Source: Microbacterium sp. 1.5R (lineage in GTDB: Bacteria > Actinomycetota > Actinomycetes > Actinomycetales > Microbacteriaceae). From it: DNA of 64,000 nt. A program made the position numbers and the translations under genes. Location: assembly GCF_001889265.1 (NCBI RefSeq), contig NZ_CP018151.1, forward strand, positions 2,232,001-2,296,000, in the 5' to 3' direction. The notes under the pieces were generated by a model. The model ran no database searches, was not told the origin of the DNA, and saw only the letters and a list, made by a program, of their open reading frames with translations. Of the stretch, positions 19,629 to 27,335 are shown piece by piece; positions within the stretch are counted from its first letter, which is position 1; the number at the start of each line of letters is the position of its first letter.

Positions 19629-19727
19629 TTGAAATCCTCCCTGGAGCTGTTACCTCCACGCTAGAGCAGGCCTCCGGCACCGGCAATGACATCCGTGGGA
19701 CACCGAAGGTGTGTCGCAATCAGTTCG

Positions 19728-20414
19728 TTACGAAAGCAACCTGGTGAGCGCGTCCTTGACGAAGAGCGAGCGCACCTCGTCGATCTTCGAGGCGAGGCTC
19801 GGCGCCATCTCGCTCGCCTTCGCCCTCGACGCGGCGTCCGTACGACGCAGCAGAGAGGACATCGCAGACTCGATCAGTGCGACCTCTCGCTCGGCACCCT
19901 GCCTCAGCGAGCGCAGGTGGCGGGGCTCGATACCGTGGCGATCGAGGGCGACCAGGCCGCGAAGCAGCGTGACGGTCGACTCGGGATAGCTCTCCTGCGC
20001 GACGATCACGCCGGTGCTGATCGCGTCGTTGAGAAGCTGGGGACCCGCGCCTGCTGCCGACAGCAGCTCTCCTCGGCGGTAGCGCCGGGGAGTGGGCGCG
20101 ATCGAGGGCGGCGGAGCCAGGGTCGCGGATTCACCGTTCGCCTCTGCCTCGTCGAGCTGCTCGCGGATGATGCTGAGCGGCAGGTAGTGGTCGCGCTGCA
20201 GCGTGAGACCGAGACGCAGTCGCTCGATGTCGGCCTGCGAGAACTTGCGGTAGCCGGACTCCGTGCGCGACGGGCTGACGATCCCCTGCACCTCGAGGAA
20301 ACGGAGCTTGCTGGAGGTGAGCTCGGGAAACTCGGGCGTGAGCCGGGCCAGCACCTGCCCGATGCTCAGAAGGCCCGCGGACGCTGAGCGTTCGCGGGCG
20401 GGGGAAGCCGCCAT
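19728..20414 (-). CDS. ftsR: MerR-type regulator FtsR homologue (Rv1828-like)
   Basis: This 228-residue protein has a MerR-type HTH near the N-terminus (LLSIGQVLARLTPEFPELTSSKLRFLEVQGIVSPSRT..YRKFSQADIERLRLGLTLQRDHYLPL). A Rv1828-type effector-like domain follows, with PRRYRRGELLSAAGAG and a C-terminal helical part. In Corynebacterium glutamicum the gene after odhI encodes FtsR, an activator of ftsZ. Gene order here is the same (garA/odhI followed by this gene, 4-nt ATGA overlap). Regulation of division here is inferred from that homologue. Confidence 0.85.
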   Translation of the reverse strand: MAASPARERSASAGLLSIGQVLARLTPEFPELTSSKLRFLEVQGIVSPSRTESGYRKFSQADIERLRLGLTLQRDHYLPLSIIREQLDEAEANGESATLAPPPSIAPTPRRYRRGELLSAAGAGPQLLNDAISTGVIVAQESYPESTVTLLRGLVALDRHGIEPRHLRSLRQGAEREVALIESAMSSLLRRTDAASRAKASEMAPSLASKIDEVRSLFVKDALTRLLS

Positions 20415-20899
20415 CAGTCGATCGCCGCGACGCGATCGACGGGAGAGGCGAAGAAGTTCAACCGGAACTTGCCGACGCGAAGCTCGGTGCCGTCGACCAG
20501 CGGACTGCGGTCGACGCGCTCACCGTTCACATACGTGCCGTTGAGCGAACGCTGGTCGATGATCTCGAACGTCGATCCGTTGCGAGTCACTTCCGCATGG
20601 CGGCGCGAGACGGTCACGTCATCGAAGAAGATGTCGGCTTCGGGGTGGCGGCCCACGGTCGTCACATCGGTGTCGAGAAGGTAGCGGGCCCCCGCGAGAG
20701 CTCCGGAGCGCACGAGAAGCAGTGCGGAACCGGAGGGAAGGGCCGCGATGGCGCCCTGCTCCACGTCGGTGAGCTCCACGCCGAAAGGCACGAAGGAGAG
20801 GTCCGAGTCATGCCCGAACGTCTGCGTCACGTCGTGCCTCTGCTCGCCGGGACGGTGGATCGCGGCGTCTCCGCCCGATCGATTCTGGCTGTCTGTCAC
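20414..20899 (-). CDS. garA: FHA-domain signalling protein GarA (OdhI)
   Basis: This 161-residue protein has a flexible N-terminal tail and a C-terminal FHA domain (about residues 60-150) with TTVGRHPEADIFFDDVTVSRRHAEV and SLNGTYVNGERV. The phosphothreonine-binding residues Arg84, Ser98, His101 and Asn120 are in place. In related species the unphosphorylated form inhibits 2-oxoglutarate dehydrogenase and tunes glutamate metabolism. Phosphorylation of a tail ETT-type motif switches it off. Here the tail reads DVTQTFGHD with Thr25 and Thr27 as candidates. GTG 20899 follows AGGAGGG. It overlaps ftsR by 4 nt. Confidence 0.92.
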   Translation of the reverse strand: MTDSQNRSGGDAAIHRPGEQRHDVTQTFGHDSDLSFVPFGVELTDVEQGAIAALPSGSALLLVRSGALAGARYLLDTDVTTVGRHPEADIFFDDVTVSRRHAEVTRNGSTFEIIDQRSLNGTYVNGERVDRSPLVDGTELRVGKFRLNFFASPVDRVAAID

Positions 20900-20986
20900 T
20901 ATGCCCTCCTAGTCCTCCAGACTAACTGATCGGACGGCGCTCGCGGGAGCTCGCGTCACTATCAGGCACCGCATACCGACACTTCA

Positions 20987-20992
20987 TAGGCT
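20987..20992 (+). promoter_or_regulatory. Putative -10 element of copC (leaderless)
   Basis: TAGGCT, then GAGCAC, then GTG 20999. No ribosome-binding site is present. Confidence 0.6.
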
Positions 20993-20998
20993 GAGCAC

Positions 20999-21658
20999 GT
21001 GAAAACCACAGCCCGTCGCCTCCCCGCAGCTCCGATCGCCCTTGCGGCCGCCCTCCTGACCGCATTCCTCGTGCTGTTCGCACCTCTCTCCGCCTCGGCC
21101 CACGACAGCCTGCTCGCCTCCTCCCCCGAGGCCGACAGCACGGTCGACACGCTTCCCACCGAATTGACGCTCACCTTCAGCGCGAAGCTCATCGACGAGA
21201 CCGGCGCGACCGAGGTCGTCGTGACGGATCCGTCCGGCAACTCGGTCACCGACGGAACCGCCACGGTCGAGGGGGCGATCGTCACTCAGCCGCTCGCCGC
21301 CGAGGCCCCAGCCGGCGGCTATCACGTGATCTGGAAGGTCGTGTCGAGCGACGGCCATCCGACCTCGGGAGAGTTCGACTTCACGGTCACGAACAGCACG
21401 GAGGTCGCACCCACCTCAGAGCCCGGCTCCGAGCCCACTGCCAGCGCCACCGCAGCACCCGAGCCGGCTGCGACCGCGGGGCCCGGGACGGACGCCACCC
21501 CGGCCCCCGAGAGCGACGACTCAGCGGCGCCGACGACGATGATCTGGGTGCTCTCGATCGTCGGCGTCCTCGTGATCGTCGGCATCGTCGTCTGGCTCGT
21601 CGTCCACGGTCGTCGCGACCCGGCATCCGCCGATTCCGACCTCTCCTCGGAGCGATAG
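20999..21658 (+). CDS. CopC-domain copper-binding exported membrane protein
   Basis: This 219-residue protein has a signal peptide (MKTTARRLPAAPIALAAALL..PLSASA). Cleavage would expose N-terminal HDSLLASSPEADS, the CopC arrangement with a copper-ligand His at the mature start. The CopC beta-sandwich spans about residues 36-130 (TLTFSAKLIDETGATEVVV..GGYHVIWKVVSSDGHPTSGEFDFTV, with a second His-containing motif). An Ala/Pro/Thr linker, one membrane helix at about 179-201 and a short basic cytoplasmic tail follow. It probably binds copper at the outer membrane face. No copD or sensor is adjacent. Confidence 0.88.
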   Translation: MKTTARRLPAAPIALAAALLTAFLVLFAPLSASAHDSLLASSPEADSTVDTLPTELTLTFSAKLIDETGATEVVVTDPSGNSVTDGTATVEGAIVTQPLAAEAPAGGYHVIWKVVSSDGHPTSGEFDFTVTNSTEVAPTSEPGSEPTASATAAPEPAATAGPGTDATPAPESDDSAAPTTMIWVLSIVGVLVIVGIVVWLVVHGRRDPASADSDLSSER

Positions 21659-21661
21659 GCT
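21656..21661 (+). promoter_or_regulatory. Putative -10 element of lpd (leaderless)
   Basis: TAGGCT overlaps the copC stop codon and is followed by TAAGGC and ATG 21668, giving 6-nt spacing. Confidence 0.55.
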
Positions 21662-21667
21662 TAAGGC

Positions 21668-23065
21668 ATGCCACATTACGATGTCGTCATCCTCGGTGCA
21701 GGTCCTGGCGGATACGTCGCTGCGGTTCGCAGCGCGCAGCTCGGTCTGTCCACCGCCATCATCGAAGAGAAGTACTGGGGCGGTGTGTGCCTCAACGTGG
21801 GCTGCATCCCCTCCAAGGCTCTTCTGAAGAACGCGGAGCTCGCGCACACGCTCAACCACAAGGCCGACTTCTTCGGCATCTCGGGTGAGTTCACGATCGA
21901 CTACGGCAAGGCGTTCGACCGCAGCCGCGTCGTCGCCGACGGTCGCGTCAAGGGCATCCACTTCCTGATGAAGAAGAACAAGGTGACCGAGTACGACGGT
22001 CGCGGCACCTTCACGGGCCCGAAGGCGATCTCGGTCGCGAAGTCCGACGGCTCGACCGAAGAGGTCACCTTCGACAACGCGATCATCGCCACGGGCTCGA
22101 AGGTCCGACTTCTTCCGGGCGTCCAGCTCAGCGACAACGTCGTGACGTACGAAGAGCAGATCCTCTCGCGCGAGCTGCCGAAGTCCATCGTCATCGTGGG
22201 CGCCGGCGCCATCGGCATGGAGTTCGCGTATGTGATGACGAACTATGGCGTCAAGGTCACCATCATCGAGTTCCTCGACCGTGCCCTCCCCAACGAGGAT
22301 GCCGACGTGTCGAAGGAGATCGCCAAGCAGTACAAGAACTACGGCGTCGACATCCTGACCTCCACCAAGGTCGAGTCCGTCGTGGACAACGGCTCGTCCG
22401 TCACCGTCTCCTACACCGGCAAGGACGGTCAGCAGAGTTCGATCGAGGCCGACAAGGTGCTCATGTCGGTCGGCTTCGCCCCCAACATCGAAGGCTTCGG
22501 TCTCGAGGCCACCGGCGTGAAGCTCACCGAGCGCGGCGCGATCGACATCGACGACCACATGCGCACGAACGTCGAGGGCATCTACGCGATCGGCGACGTC
22601 ACCGCCAAGCTGCAGCTCGCCCATGTGGCCGAGGCGCAGGGGGTCGTGGCCGCAGAGACCATCGGCGGCGCGGAGACGCAGACGCTGGGCGACTACCGCA
22701 TGATGCCGCGCGCGACGTTCTGCTCGCCGCAGGTCGCCTCGTTCGGCCTCACCGAGCAGCAGGCGAAGGACGAGGGACGCGAGATCAAGGTCGCGACGTT
22801 CCCGTTCATGGCCAACGGCAAGGCGCACGGACTCGGCGAGCCCGTCGGATTCGTCAAGCTGATCGCCGACGCCGAGCACCTCGAGCTCATCGGCGCCCAC
22901 ATGATCGGCCCCGACGTGTCGGAACTCCTGCCCGAGCTGACGCTGGCCCAGAAGTGGGACCTCACGGCCCTCGAGCTGGCTCGCAACGTGCACACGCACC
23001 CGACGCTCTCGGAGGCGCTGCAGGAGGGCTTCCACGGCCTCGCAGGTCACATGATCAACTTCTGA
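21668..23065 (+). CDS. lpd: Dihydrolipoyl dehydrogenase
   Basis: This 465-residue FAD-dependent disulfide oxidoreductase is the E3 subunit of 2-oxoacid dehydrogenase complexes. The FAD-binding [17 protein letters not shown] is at residues 10-26, redox-active [13 protein letters not shown] has Cys41 and Cys46, NAD-binding [16 protein letters not shown] is at about 177-192, a second FAD motif IYAIGDV follows, and the C-terminal HTHPTLSE supplies the catalytic His-Glu pair. Lpd also reoxidises E2 of the 2-oxoglutarate dehydrogenase complex that GarA controls, and garA lies 0.8 kb away. Its -10 element overlaps the copC stop. Confidence 0.96.
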   Translation: MPHYDVVILGAGPGGYVAAVRSAQLGLSTAIIEEKYWGGVCLNVGCIPSKALLKNAELAHTLNHKADFFGISGEFTIDYGKAFDRSRVVADGRVKGIHFLMKKNKVTEYDGRGTFTGPKAISVAKSDGSTEEVTFDNAIIATGSKVRLLPGVQLSDNVVTYEEQILSRELPKSIVIVGAGAIGMEFAYVMTNYGVKVTIIEFLDRALPNEDADVSKEIAKQYKNYGVDILTSTKVESVVDNGSSVTVSYTGKDGQQSSIEADKVLMSVGFAPNIEGFGLEATGVKLTERGAIDIDDHMRTNVEGIYAIGDVTAKLQLAHVAEAQGVVAAETIGGAETQTLGDYRMMPRATFCSPQVASFGLTEQQAKDEGREIKVATFPFMANGKAHGLGEPVGFVKLIADAEHLELIGAHMIGPDVSELLPELTLAQKWDLTALELARNVHTHPTLSEALQEGFHGLAGHMINF

Positions 23066-23080
23066 TCACCGCGATCGACT

Positions 23081-23117
23081 CGAAGGCCCGGCACGCTCAC
23101 GCGTGGCCGGGCCTTCG
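23081..23117. terminator. Bidirectional terminator between lpd and the methyltransferase gene
   Basis: CGAAGGCCCGGC (23081-23092) pairs with GCCGGGCCTTCG (23106-23117), with a small ACGC/GCGT extension. The genes on both sides converge here. Confidence 0.85.
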
Positions 23118-23121
23118 TGCG

Positions 23122-23841
23122 TCATGAGACCGCGTCGGCTCGCCTGCGCAGCTCCAGCCGCGAGGGGAGTCCGAAGTGCACGGTCCATCCGGACGGCACG
23201 AGCGCGGCGAGTTCTCCCCTCGTGTACGAGCGACGGATGCTGATGAGGCCGTCCTCTCGGATGAACGAGCCCCGGAACAGCGTGCCCGCGAGGATCCGCG
23301 TCGCGACGTCGTACAGCACGTAGGCGAGTCGAGTGCGGGCGATGTCGCGGTGCACCACGACACCGCCGCTGCCGACGAGCGCCTCGGAGTCCCGCAGCAG
23401 GCCGTCGAGCTCCGCCCCGGTGAGGTGGTGCAGCACGTGATTCGAGAAGACCACGTCGAACTGCTCGCCCTCCGCCACGAGGTCTGACGAGAAGGCGCAG
23501 CGATATGCGATGCCGGCTCCTCCATCGTGCTCCGCCGCCCAGCGGATCGCCCGCTCGTCGGCGTCCAGCGCCGTGATCTCCACCTCGAGACCCGCTCGCC
23601 GCGCTCGCGCCGCGATCATCCGGCATACGTCTCCGCCACCCGCGCCGATGTCGAGGATGCGGATCGGGCCACGGCGGGCGCGCGGCAGGATGTCCTGGCG
23701 ATAGAGCAGTCGGGGTCGGGAGACGAGCGCGTTCACGAGACGGAAGCGCCGGTAGGTGCGCTCCAGCATCCCGATGTCCGCATGCGGGTCGTCCATGAGC
23801 TCGCGCGCCTCGGTGGCGCGTGTCGAGAGGTCGTGTCTCAC
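23122..23841 (-). CDS. SAM-dependent class I methyltransferase next to a type III PKS
   Basis: This 239-residue protein has a Rossmann-type methyltransferase domain: motif I RILDIGAGGGDVCRMIAARA at about residue 62, acidic motif II ITALDADERAI, and post-I segments FDVVFSNHVLHHLTGAEL. The substrate is probably the polyketide made by the preceding enzyme (for example an alkylresorcinol, quinone or pyrone ring), by analogy with other type III PKS operons. GTG 23841 overlaps the PKS stop as GTGA, which implies coupled translation. The longer frame upstream is antisense noise within the PKS gene. Confidence 0.85.
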   Translation of the reverse strand: MRHDLSTRATEARELMDDPHADIGMLERTYRRFRLVNALVSRPRLLYRQDILPRARRGPIRILDIGAGGGDVCRMIAARARRAGLEVEITALDADERAIRWAAEHDGGAGIAYRCAFSSDLVAEGEQFDVVFSNHVLHHLTGAELDGLLRDSEALVGSGGVVVHRDIARTRLAYVLYDVATRILAGTLFRGSFIREDGLISIRRSYTRGELAALVPSGWTVHFGLPSRLELRRRADAVS

Positions 23842-25001
23842 GAGATGCCGGTGGTGACCGTCATCAGTGCGCTCTCGGCGGTCAGCCCAGGGCCGAAGGC
23901 CATCGCGGCGACGCGCGACCCGTCCCCCGCGCCGGCGTCGAGGATCCGCTTGATGACGAAGAGCACAGTGGCGCTCGACATGTTGCCGTTCTCGCGCAGC
24001 GTCTCCCGGGCCGGGAAGAGCTGATCGTCGCTGAGATTCAGTCGCTCCTGCACGCGGTCGAGGATGCTGCGTCCACCGGGGTGGATGGCCCAGTGCTCCA
24101 CCCGCTCCCCCACACGCCCCTCGTCGAACGCGGCTGCGAGCTCGCCCTCGCGCGCGTACAGCGGACGGATCGCACCGATGATGGTCTCCCCGATGATCTG
24201 CGGCACCTTCGTCGACAGGATCATCTCGAAGCCGTGGTCGCCGATGGTCCAGGCCATGTCCTTCTCGCCCTCCGCGGCTATCGCCGTGTGGAAGCCGTCG
24301 AGACGCACCGCAGGAACAGGAGTGGCGAGGTCGCGTGCGGTGACGATGCCGGCGGCCGCCCCGTCGGCGAAGAGCGAGTTGGCGACGATGAGATCCGGGT
24401 CCTCCGACGAGCGAAGGTGCACGGTGCACAGCTCGACGCTGACCACGAGCACCACGGCCGTGGGGTCGGCTGCGCAGAACTGGCTCGCCGCACGGAGCGC
24501 CGGCAGCGAGGCGTAGCAGCCCATGAATCCGAGGTGATAACGCTGCACGCTGTCGGACAGCCCCAGCCCGCGCACGATCTCGTACTCGGGGCCCGGCGCG
24601 TGGAAGCCCGTGCAGGATGCGGTGATGACGTGCGTGACGTCTGCGGCGACGATGTCGGGGTCTGCGTCCAAGGCGCTGCGCGCCACCTCCACGAAGAGAC
24701 GCGACGCCTCGCGCGTATAGAGGTCGTTGCGGGCTGCGGTGCCCGGCGACTGCAGGCGGCCCGTCTCACGGTCGAAGAACATCTTGTCGTCCGTGCCGGC
24801 CGCGGGCGAGAGCTCTCGGATGACGGTGTGGCGGGTGTCGATGCCCGAGCCGTTGAACGACGCCCCGATGATCCGCTGGGCGAGGCGTCCGACATCGGGC
24901 TGCGAGGCGAAGATGTCGCGCACCTCGTGCTGCTCGATGACGGTGTCGGGAACGATCGTCCGCAATGAGCGGAGCACGGCAGCGCGGGTCATGTCTGTCA
25001 C
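23838..25001 (-). CDS. Type III polyketide synthase (chalcone/stilbene-synthase family)
   Basis: This 387-residue homodimeric-type ketosynthase has the full catalytic triad: nucleophile Cys130 in ITASCTGFHAPGPE, His in HWAIHPGGRSILD and Asn in ENGNMSSATVLFV. The glycine-rich CoA-handling segments MAFGPGLTAES and GCYASLPALRAA are also present. It would extend an acyl-CoA with malonyl-CoA and cyclise it to a pyrone or resorcinol. The product cannot be deduced. GTG 25001 is listed; ATG 24992 is also possible. It forms an operon with the methyltransferase. The FAD-oxidase or isoprenylation genes found in some such operons are absent. Confidence 0.93.
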   Translation of the reverse strand: MTDMTRAAVLRSLRTIVPDTVIEQHEVRDIFASQPDVGRLAQRIIGASFNGSGIDTRHTVIRELSPAAGTDDKMFFDRETGRLQSPGTAARNDLYTREASRLFVEVARSALDADPDIVAADVTHVITASCTGFHAPGPEYEIVRGLGLSDSVQRYHLGFMGCYASLPALRAASQFCAADPTAVVLVVSVELCTVHLRSSEDPDLIVANSLFADGAAAGIVTARDLATPVPAVRLDGFHTAIAAEGEKDMAWTIGDHGFEMILSTKVPQIIGETIIGAIRPLYAREGELAAAFDEGRVGERVEHWAIHPGGRSILDRVQERLNLSDDQLFPARETLRENGNMSSATVLFVIKRILDAGAGDGSRVAAMAFGPGLTAESALMTVTTGIS

Positions 25002-25046
25002 TCAAGCATGACCGCGCGCCAGCACGGAAGGGGCTTGCATCGGGCG

Positions 25047-25691
25047 TCAGAAACCCAGAGCACGCGCGAGCTTCGAGCCGGATGACGCGTCGCGACCCCC
25101 GGCATCGGAGACGACCCGCTCCACGGCGTCGAAGAGGGCTGCTCGCCCCGCCGCATCGACAGGCGCGGCGGGGCCGAGCTCGAACTCCCACTCCCGCCAT
25201 TCCCGCTGCACGTCGTGTCGGAGATCGGTCGCGCGAACGCGGTCATCGACGAACTCGGCGACGACTCCGGCCGTCCCGGTGAGCAGGTACGCCGTGCGGG
25301 TGTTCTCGATCCGCGCGAGGGGTGTGAGCGGCGCCGTCGCCCATCGCGAGATGGTCTCGGTCACGGCATCCGGGATGCTGTCGTCTTCGCCCAGGGGCCA
25401 GCCGATCTCGAGGCGACCGTCACCTTCTCGCGGTCCCTTGATGTGCCATCCGGCATCGGGGCCGCCGGTGCGGCGACGAAGGGCTATCCCTGCACGGGAG
25501 AGCCGAGCATCGACGGTGTCGAAGTAGCGAGCGTCGAGCTCGCGCACCTCTCCGGACGACACGGCATCCACTCCGGGGATCCCCACCCACACCGGAAGGG
25601 GCGTGGAGTCATCGACGTCGTACTTGCGCTCGACCTCGACGACCCTGGAGGGCTCGGAGCCAGACGGCGACTCGCTGGGGTGCTCAGTCAT
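25047..25691 (-). CDS. CYTH-domain protein
   Basis: This 214-residue protein carries the CYTH/triphosphate tunnel signature near the N-terminus: VVEVERKYDVDD, with ExExK at residues 19-23. Alternating charged strands follow, including LDARYFDTVDARLSRAGIALRRR and GWHIKGPREGDGRLE. CYTH enzymes bind triphosphorylated substrates with a divalent metal, as inorganic triphosphatases or thiamine triphosphatase-like proteins. The actual substrate is unknown. No CHAD domain is fused. ATG 25691 overlaps the stop of the upstream 70-residue gene by 8 nt (ATGACTGA). Confidence 0.88.
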   Translation of the reverse strand: MTEHPSESPSGSEPSRVVEVERKYDVDDSTPLPVWVGIPGVDAVSSGEVRELDARYFDTVDARLSRAGIALRRRTGGPDAGWHIKGPREGDGRLEIGWPLGEDDSIPDAVTETISRWATAPLTPLARIENTRTAYLLTGTAGVVAEFVDDRVRATDLRHDVQREWREWEFELGPAAPVDAAGRAALFDAVERVVSDAGGRDASSGSKLARALGF

Positions 25692-25896
25692 CCGACGGGC
25701 TGATGTCCTCGAGGGATTCGTCGTACCAGTAGTCGATCTCGGTGGGACCGTCGGTGTCGCCGGTGTTCTGCGCGTCACCGCGCCGGTTGTACACCACCTG
25801 GGTCTCGCTGTAGGGGACGATCAGCTTGTCGTCCGCGTCGCCGAGAGGAATGATCTGCCCGTCGAGCGGGCCGCCGTGAAGTCGTGCGAGTGCCAT
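25684..25896 (-). CDS. Small conserved hypothetical protein (70 aa)
   Basis: The protein begins MALARLHGGPLDGQIIPLGDADDKLIVPYSETQVVYNRRG and ends in an acidic tail (DYWYDESLEDISPSDD). It has no membrane segment or signal peptide. The LHGGPLDGQ start recurs in small actinobacterial hypotheticals, from memory, but I know no function. TAGGGT with 6-nt spacing precedes the ATG. It overlaps the CYTH gene by 8 nt and likely leads a two-gene transcript. Confidence 0.75.
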   Translation of the reverse strand: MALARLHGGPLDGQIIPLGDADDKLIVPYSETQVVYNRRGDAQNTGDTDGPTEIDYWYDESLEDISPSDD

Positions 25897-25902
25897 GTCC
25901 TC

Positions 25903-25908
25903 ACCCTA
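25903..25908 (-). promoter_or_regulatory. Putative -10 element of the 70-aa gene (leaderless)
   Basis: On the minus strand TAGGGT, then GAGGAC, then ATG 25896. Confidence 0.55.
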
Positions 25909-25934
25909 TCGCCGACGGCACCCTGCACGGCGCC

Positions 25935-26405
25935 TCACTCCATCAGGATGCCGAGGAGCGCGCCGATGATCATCCACGGTCCGAAGGCGATCCGCGTGGA
26001 GCCGTCCGCCCTGCGGAGCATCATCAGCGAGAGGGAGAACACGGCGCCGAGCACGAAGGCGGATGCTGCTCCCACGGCGAGCGCCTGCCAGCTGTGCCAT
26101 CCGAGGACCAGACCGATGACGGCGGCGAGCTTGACATCGCCTCCGCCCATGCCGTCCCGGCTGAGCAGACGGAGCGCCGCGTAGAAGCCGCCGAGGATCA
26201 GCAACCCGGATACGGCCCTGACCAATGAGGCGCTCTGGCCGACCGTGATGGCGTCGACGACTCCGAGCACGATGAGCGCCGCGAGGGTGGGGAGCACGAT
26301 CCGGTTCGGCAGCCGATGCGTGCGGATGTCGACGGCGACGAGTCGGCAGGCGATCGCGAACAGGGCCAGATGAACGGTCACGACGGCCACAGTACGGAGA
26401 TCCAT
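25935..26405 (-). CDS. A24-family prepilin peptidase
   Basis: This 156-residue integral membrane aspartyl protease has the two active-site Asp regions of type IV prepilin peptidases: Asp26 in VAVDIRTHRLPNR and the Asp of DGMGGGDVKLAAV. Several hydrophobic helices lie between and after. It lacks the N-terminal methyltransferase domain, which is normal for short actinobacterial forms that process Flp/Tad pilins. No pilin or Tad gene is visible here, so its substrate must be encoded elsewhere. ATG 26405 has TAACCT 6 nt upstream. Confidence 0.9.
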   Translation of the reverse strand: MDLRTVAVVTVHLALFAIACRLVAVDIRTHRLPNRIVLPTLAALIVLGVVDAITVGQSASLVRAVSGLLILGGFYAALRLLSRDGMGGGDVKLAAVIGLVLGWHSWQALAVGAASAFVLGAVFSLSLMMLRRADGSTRIAFGPWMIIGALLGILME

Positions 26406-26411
26406 GCCCGC

Positions 26412-26417
26412 AGGTTA
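26412..26417 (-). promoter_or_regulatory. Putative -10 element of the prepilin peptidase gene (leaderless)
   Basis: On the minus strand TAACCT, then GCGGGC, then ATG 26405. Confidence 0.5.
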
Positions 26418-26511
26418 GGAGAACTCGGACGGCGGCGATGACCGCGTGTGGATAACGTCACGCCGCGATGTCGGAGGTTCGAACTATCGTCATCTACTCC
26501 AGTTGCTTTAT

Positions 26512-26527
26512 TAGTACATATCTTCGA
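26512..26527 (+). promoter_or_regulatory. LexA-like SOS box upstream of imuA'
   Basis: TAGTACATATCTTCGA matches the actinobacterial/Gram-positive SOS palindrome (TCGAAC, four bases, GTTCGA with ATAT core) at 13 of 16 positions. It ends 10 nt before the imuA' ATG. A further GTTCGAAC palindrome lies at 26478-26485. Confidence 0.6.
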
Positions 26528-26537
26528 GGATGGATTC

Positions 26538-27335
26538 ATGGGGATCGGGCTCGATGCGGTGACCGCGCTCTCTCCGGCTGGCGACTCCCGCGCCGGAGAG
26601 GTTCTTCGGCTGCGCCGGGAGATCAGCCGCATGCAGCGCAGACGCAGCGAGCACCCGCTTCTCCCTCTCGATCCGGCCTTCTCCTCGCTGCTCCCCGAAG
26701 AGGGGCTGCAGACGGGGGCGACGTACACCGTCTCTCCCTCCCCCAGTCTCGTCCTCGCACTGCTCGCCGCGGCCTCGGGCAAGGGCCACTGGTGCGCGGT
26801 CGTGGGCATGCCCACACTGGGTGTCGAAGCCGCAGCGGCGTTCGGAATCGCGCTTCCTCGCCTGATCCTCGTCCCCGAACCAGGAGACCGCTGGCTCGCC
26901 GTGGCCTCTGCGCTCGCCGAGGTGGTTCCGCTGATCGCCGTGCAGCCCGGAGGCAGGGCCCGCGATGCGGATGTGTCCCGACTGAGCGCACGACTGCGAG
27001 ACCGCGGGAGCACCCTGCTCGTCACCGAGTCCGCGGAGTCCGGCGCCTGGCCGCAGAGCGAGGGGTCCATCCGGCTGCACGACCAGCACTGGCTCGGCAT
27101 CGGCGAGGGGTGGGGGCTCATCGAAGGCTCCACGGCGACGGTGTCGGCGCGGACGAGGCACAGTCCGCTGACGTCGAGCGTGCGCGTGCGTCTTCCCGGC
27201 TCCCACGGCGCAGTGGAAGAGCTGCCGGCGGAGCACGTCGCCACCGAGACCATGGCCGAGATCACAGGGCTGACCGGCCTGCGCGGCGGCGAGGCCGCTC
27301 CGCTCGAGTACCCGCGTCTGGCGGTGGCCGGATGA
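26538..27335 (+). CDS. ImuA'-like mutasome accessory protein
   Basis: This 265-residue protein is the first gene of an imuA'-imuB-dnaE2 operon. It resembles the RecA-like accessory protein of the mutasome: a leading helix rich in Leu/Arg (EVLRLRREISRMQRRR), HPLLPLDPAFSSLLPEEGLQTGATYTV, then alternating strands and helices (HWCAVVGMPTLGVEAAAAFG, LIAVQPGGRARDAD). No Walker A motif is visible, as expected for this degenerate family. ATG 26538 follows GAGG with 8-nt spacing; the open frame to 26448 would run through the SOS box. The protein is thought to recruit ImuB during damage-induced mutagenesis. Confidence 0.78.
   Translation: MGIGLDAVTALSPAGDSRAGEVLRLRREISRMQRRRSEHPLLPLDPAFSSLLPEEGLQTGATYTVSPSPSLVLALLAAASGKGHWCAVVGMPTLGVEAAAAFGIALPRLILVPEPGDRWLAVASALAEVVPLIAVQPGGRARDADVSRLSARLRDRGSTLLVTESAESGAWPQSEGSIRLHDQHWLGIGEGWGLIEGSTATVSARTRHSPLTSSVRVRLPGSHGAVEELPAEHVATETMAEITGLTGLRGGEAAPLEYPRLAVAG

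Noticed and set aside
26478..26485. GTTCGAAC palindrome as the main SOS box
   Set aside because: Its half-sites abut without the 4-nt spacer; the site at 26512 matches the consensus geometry better.
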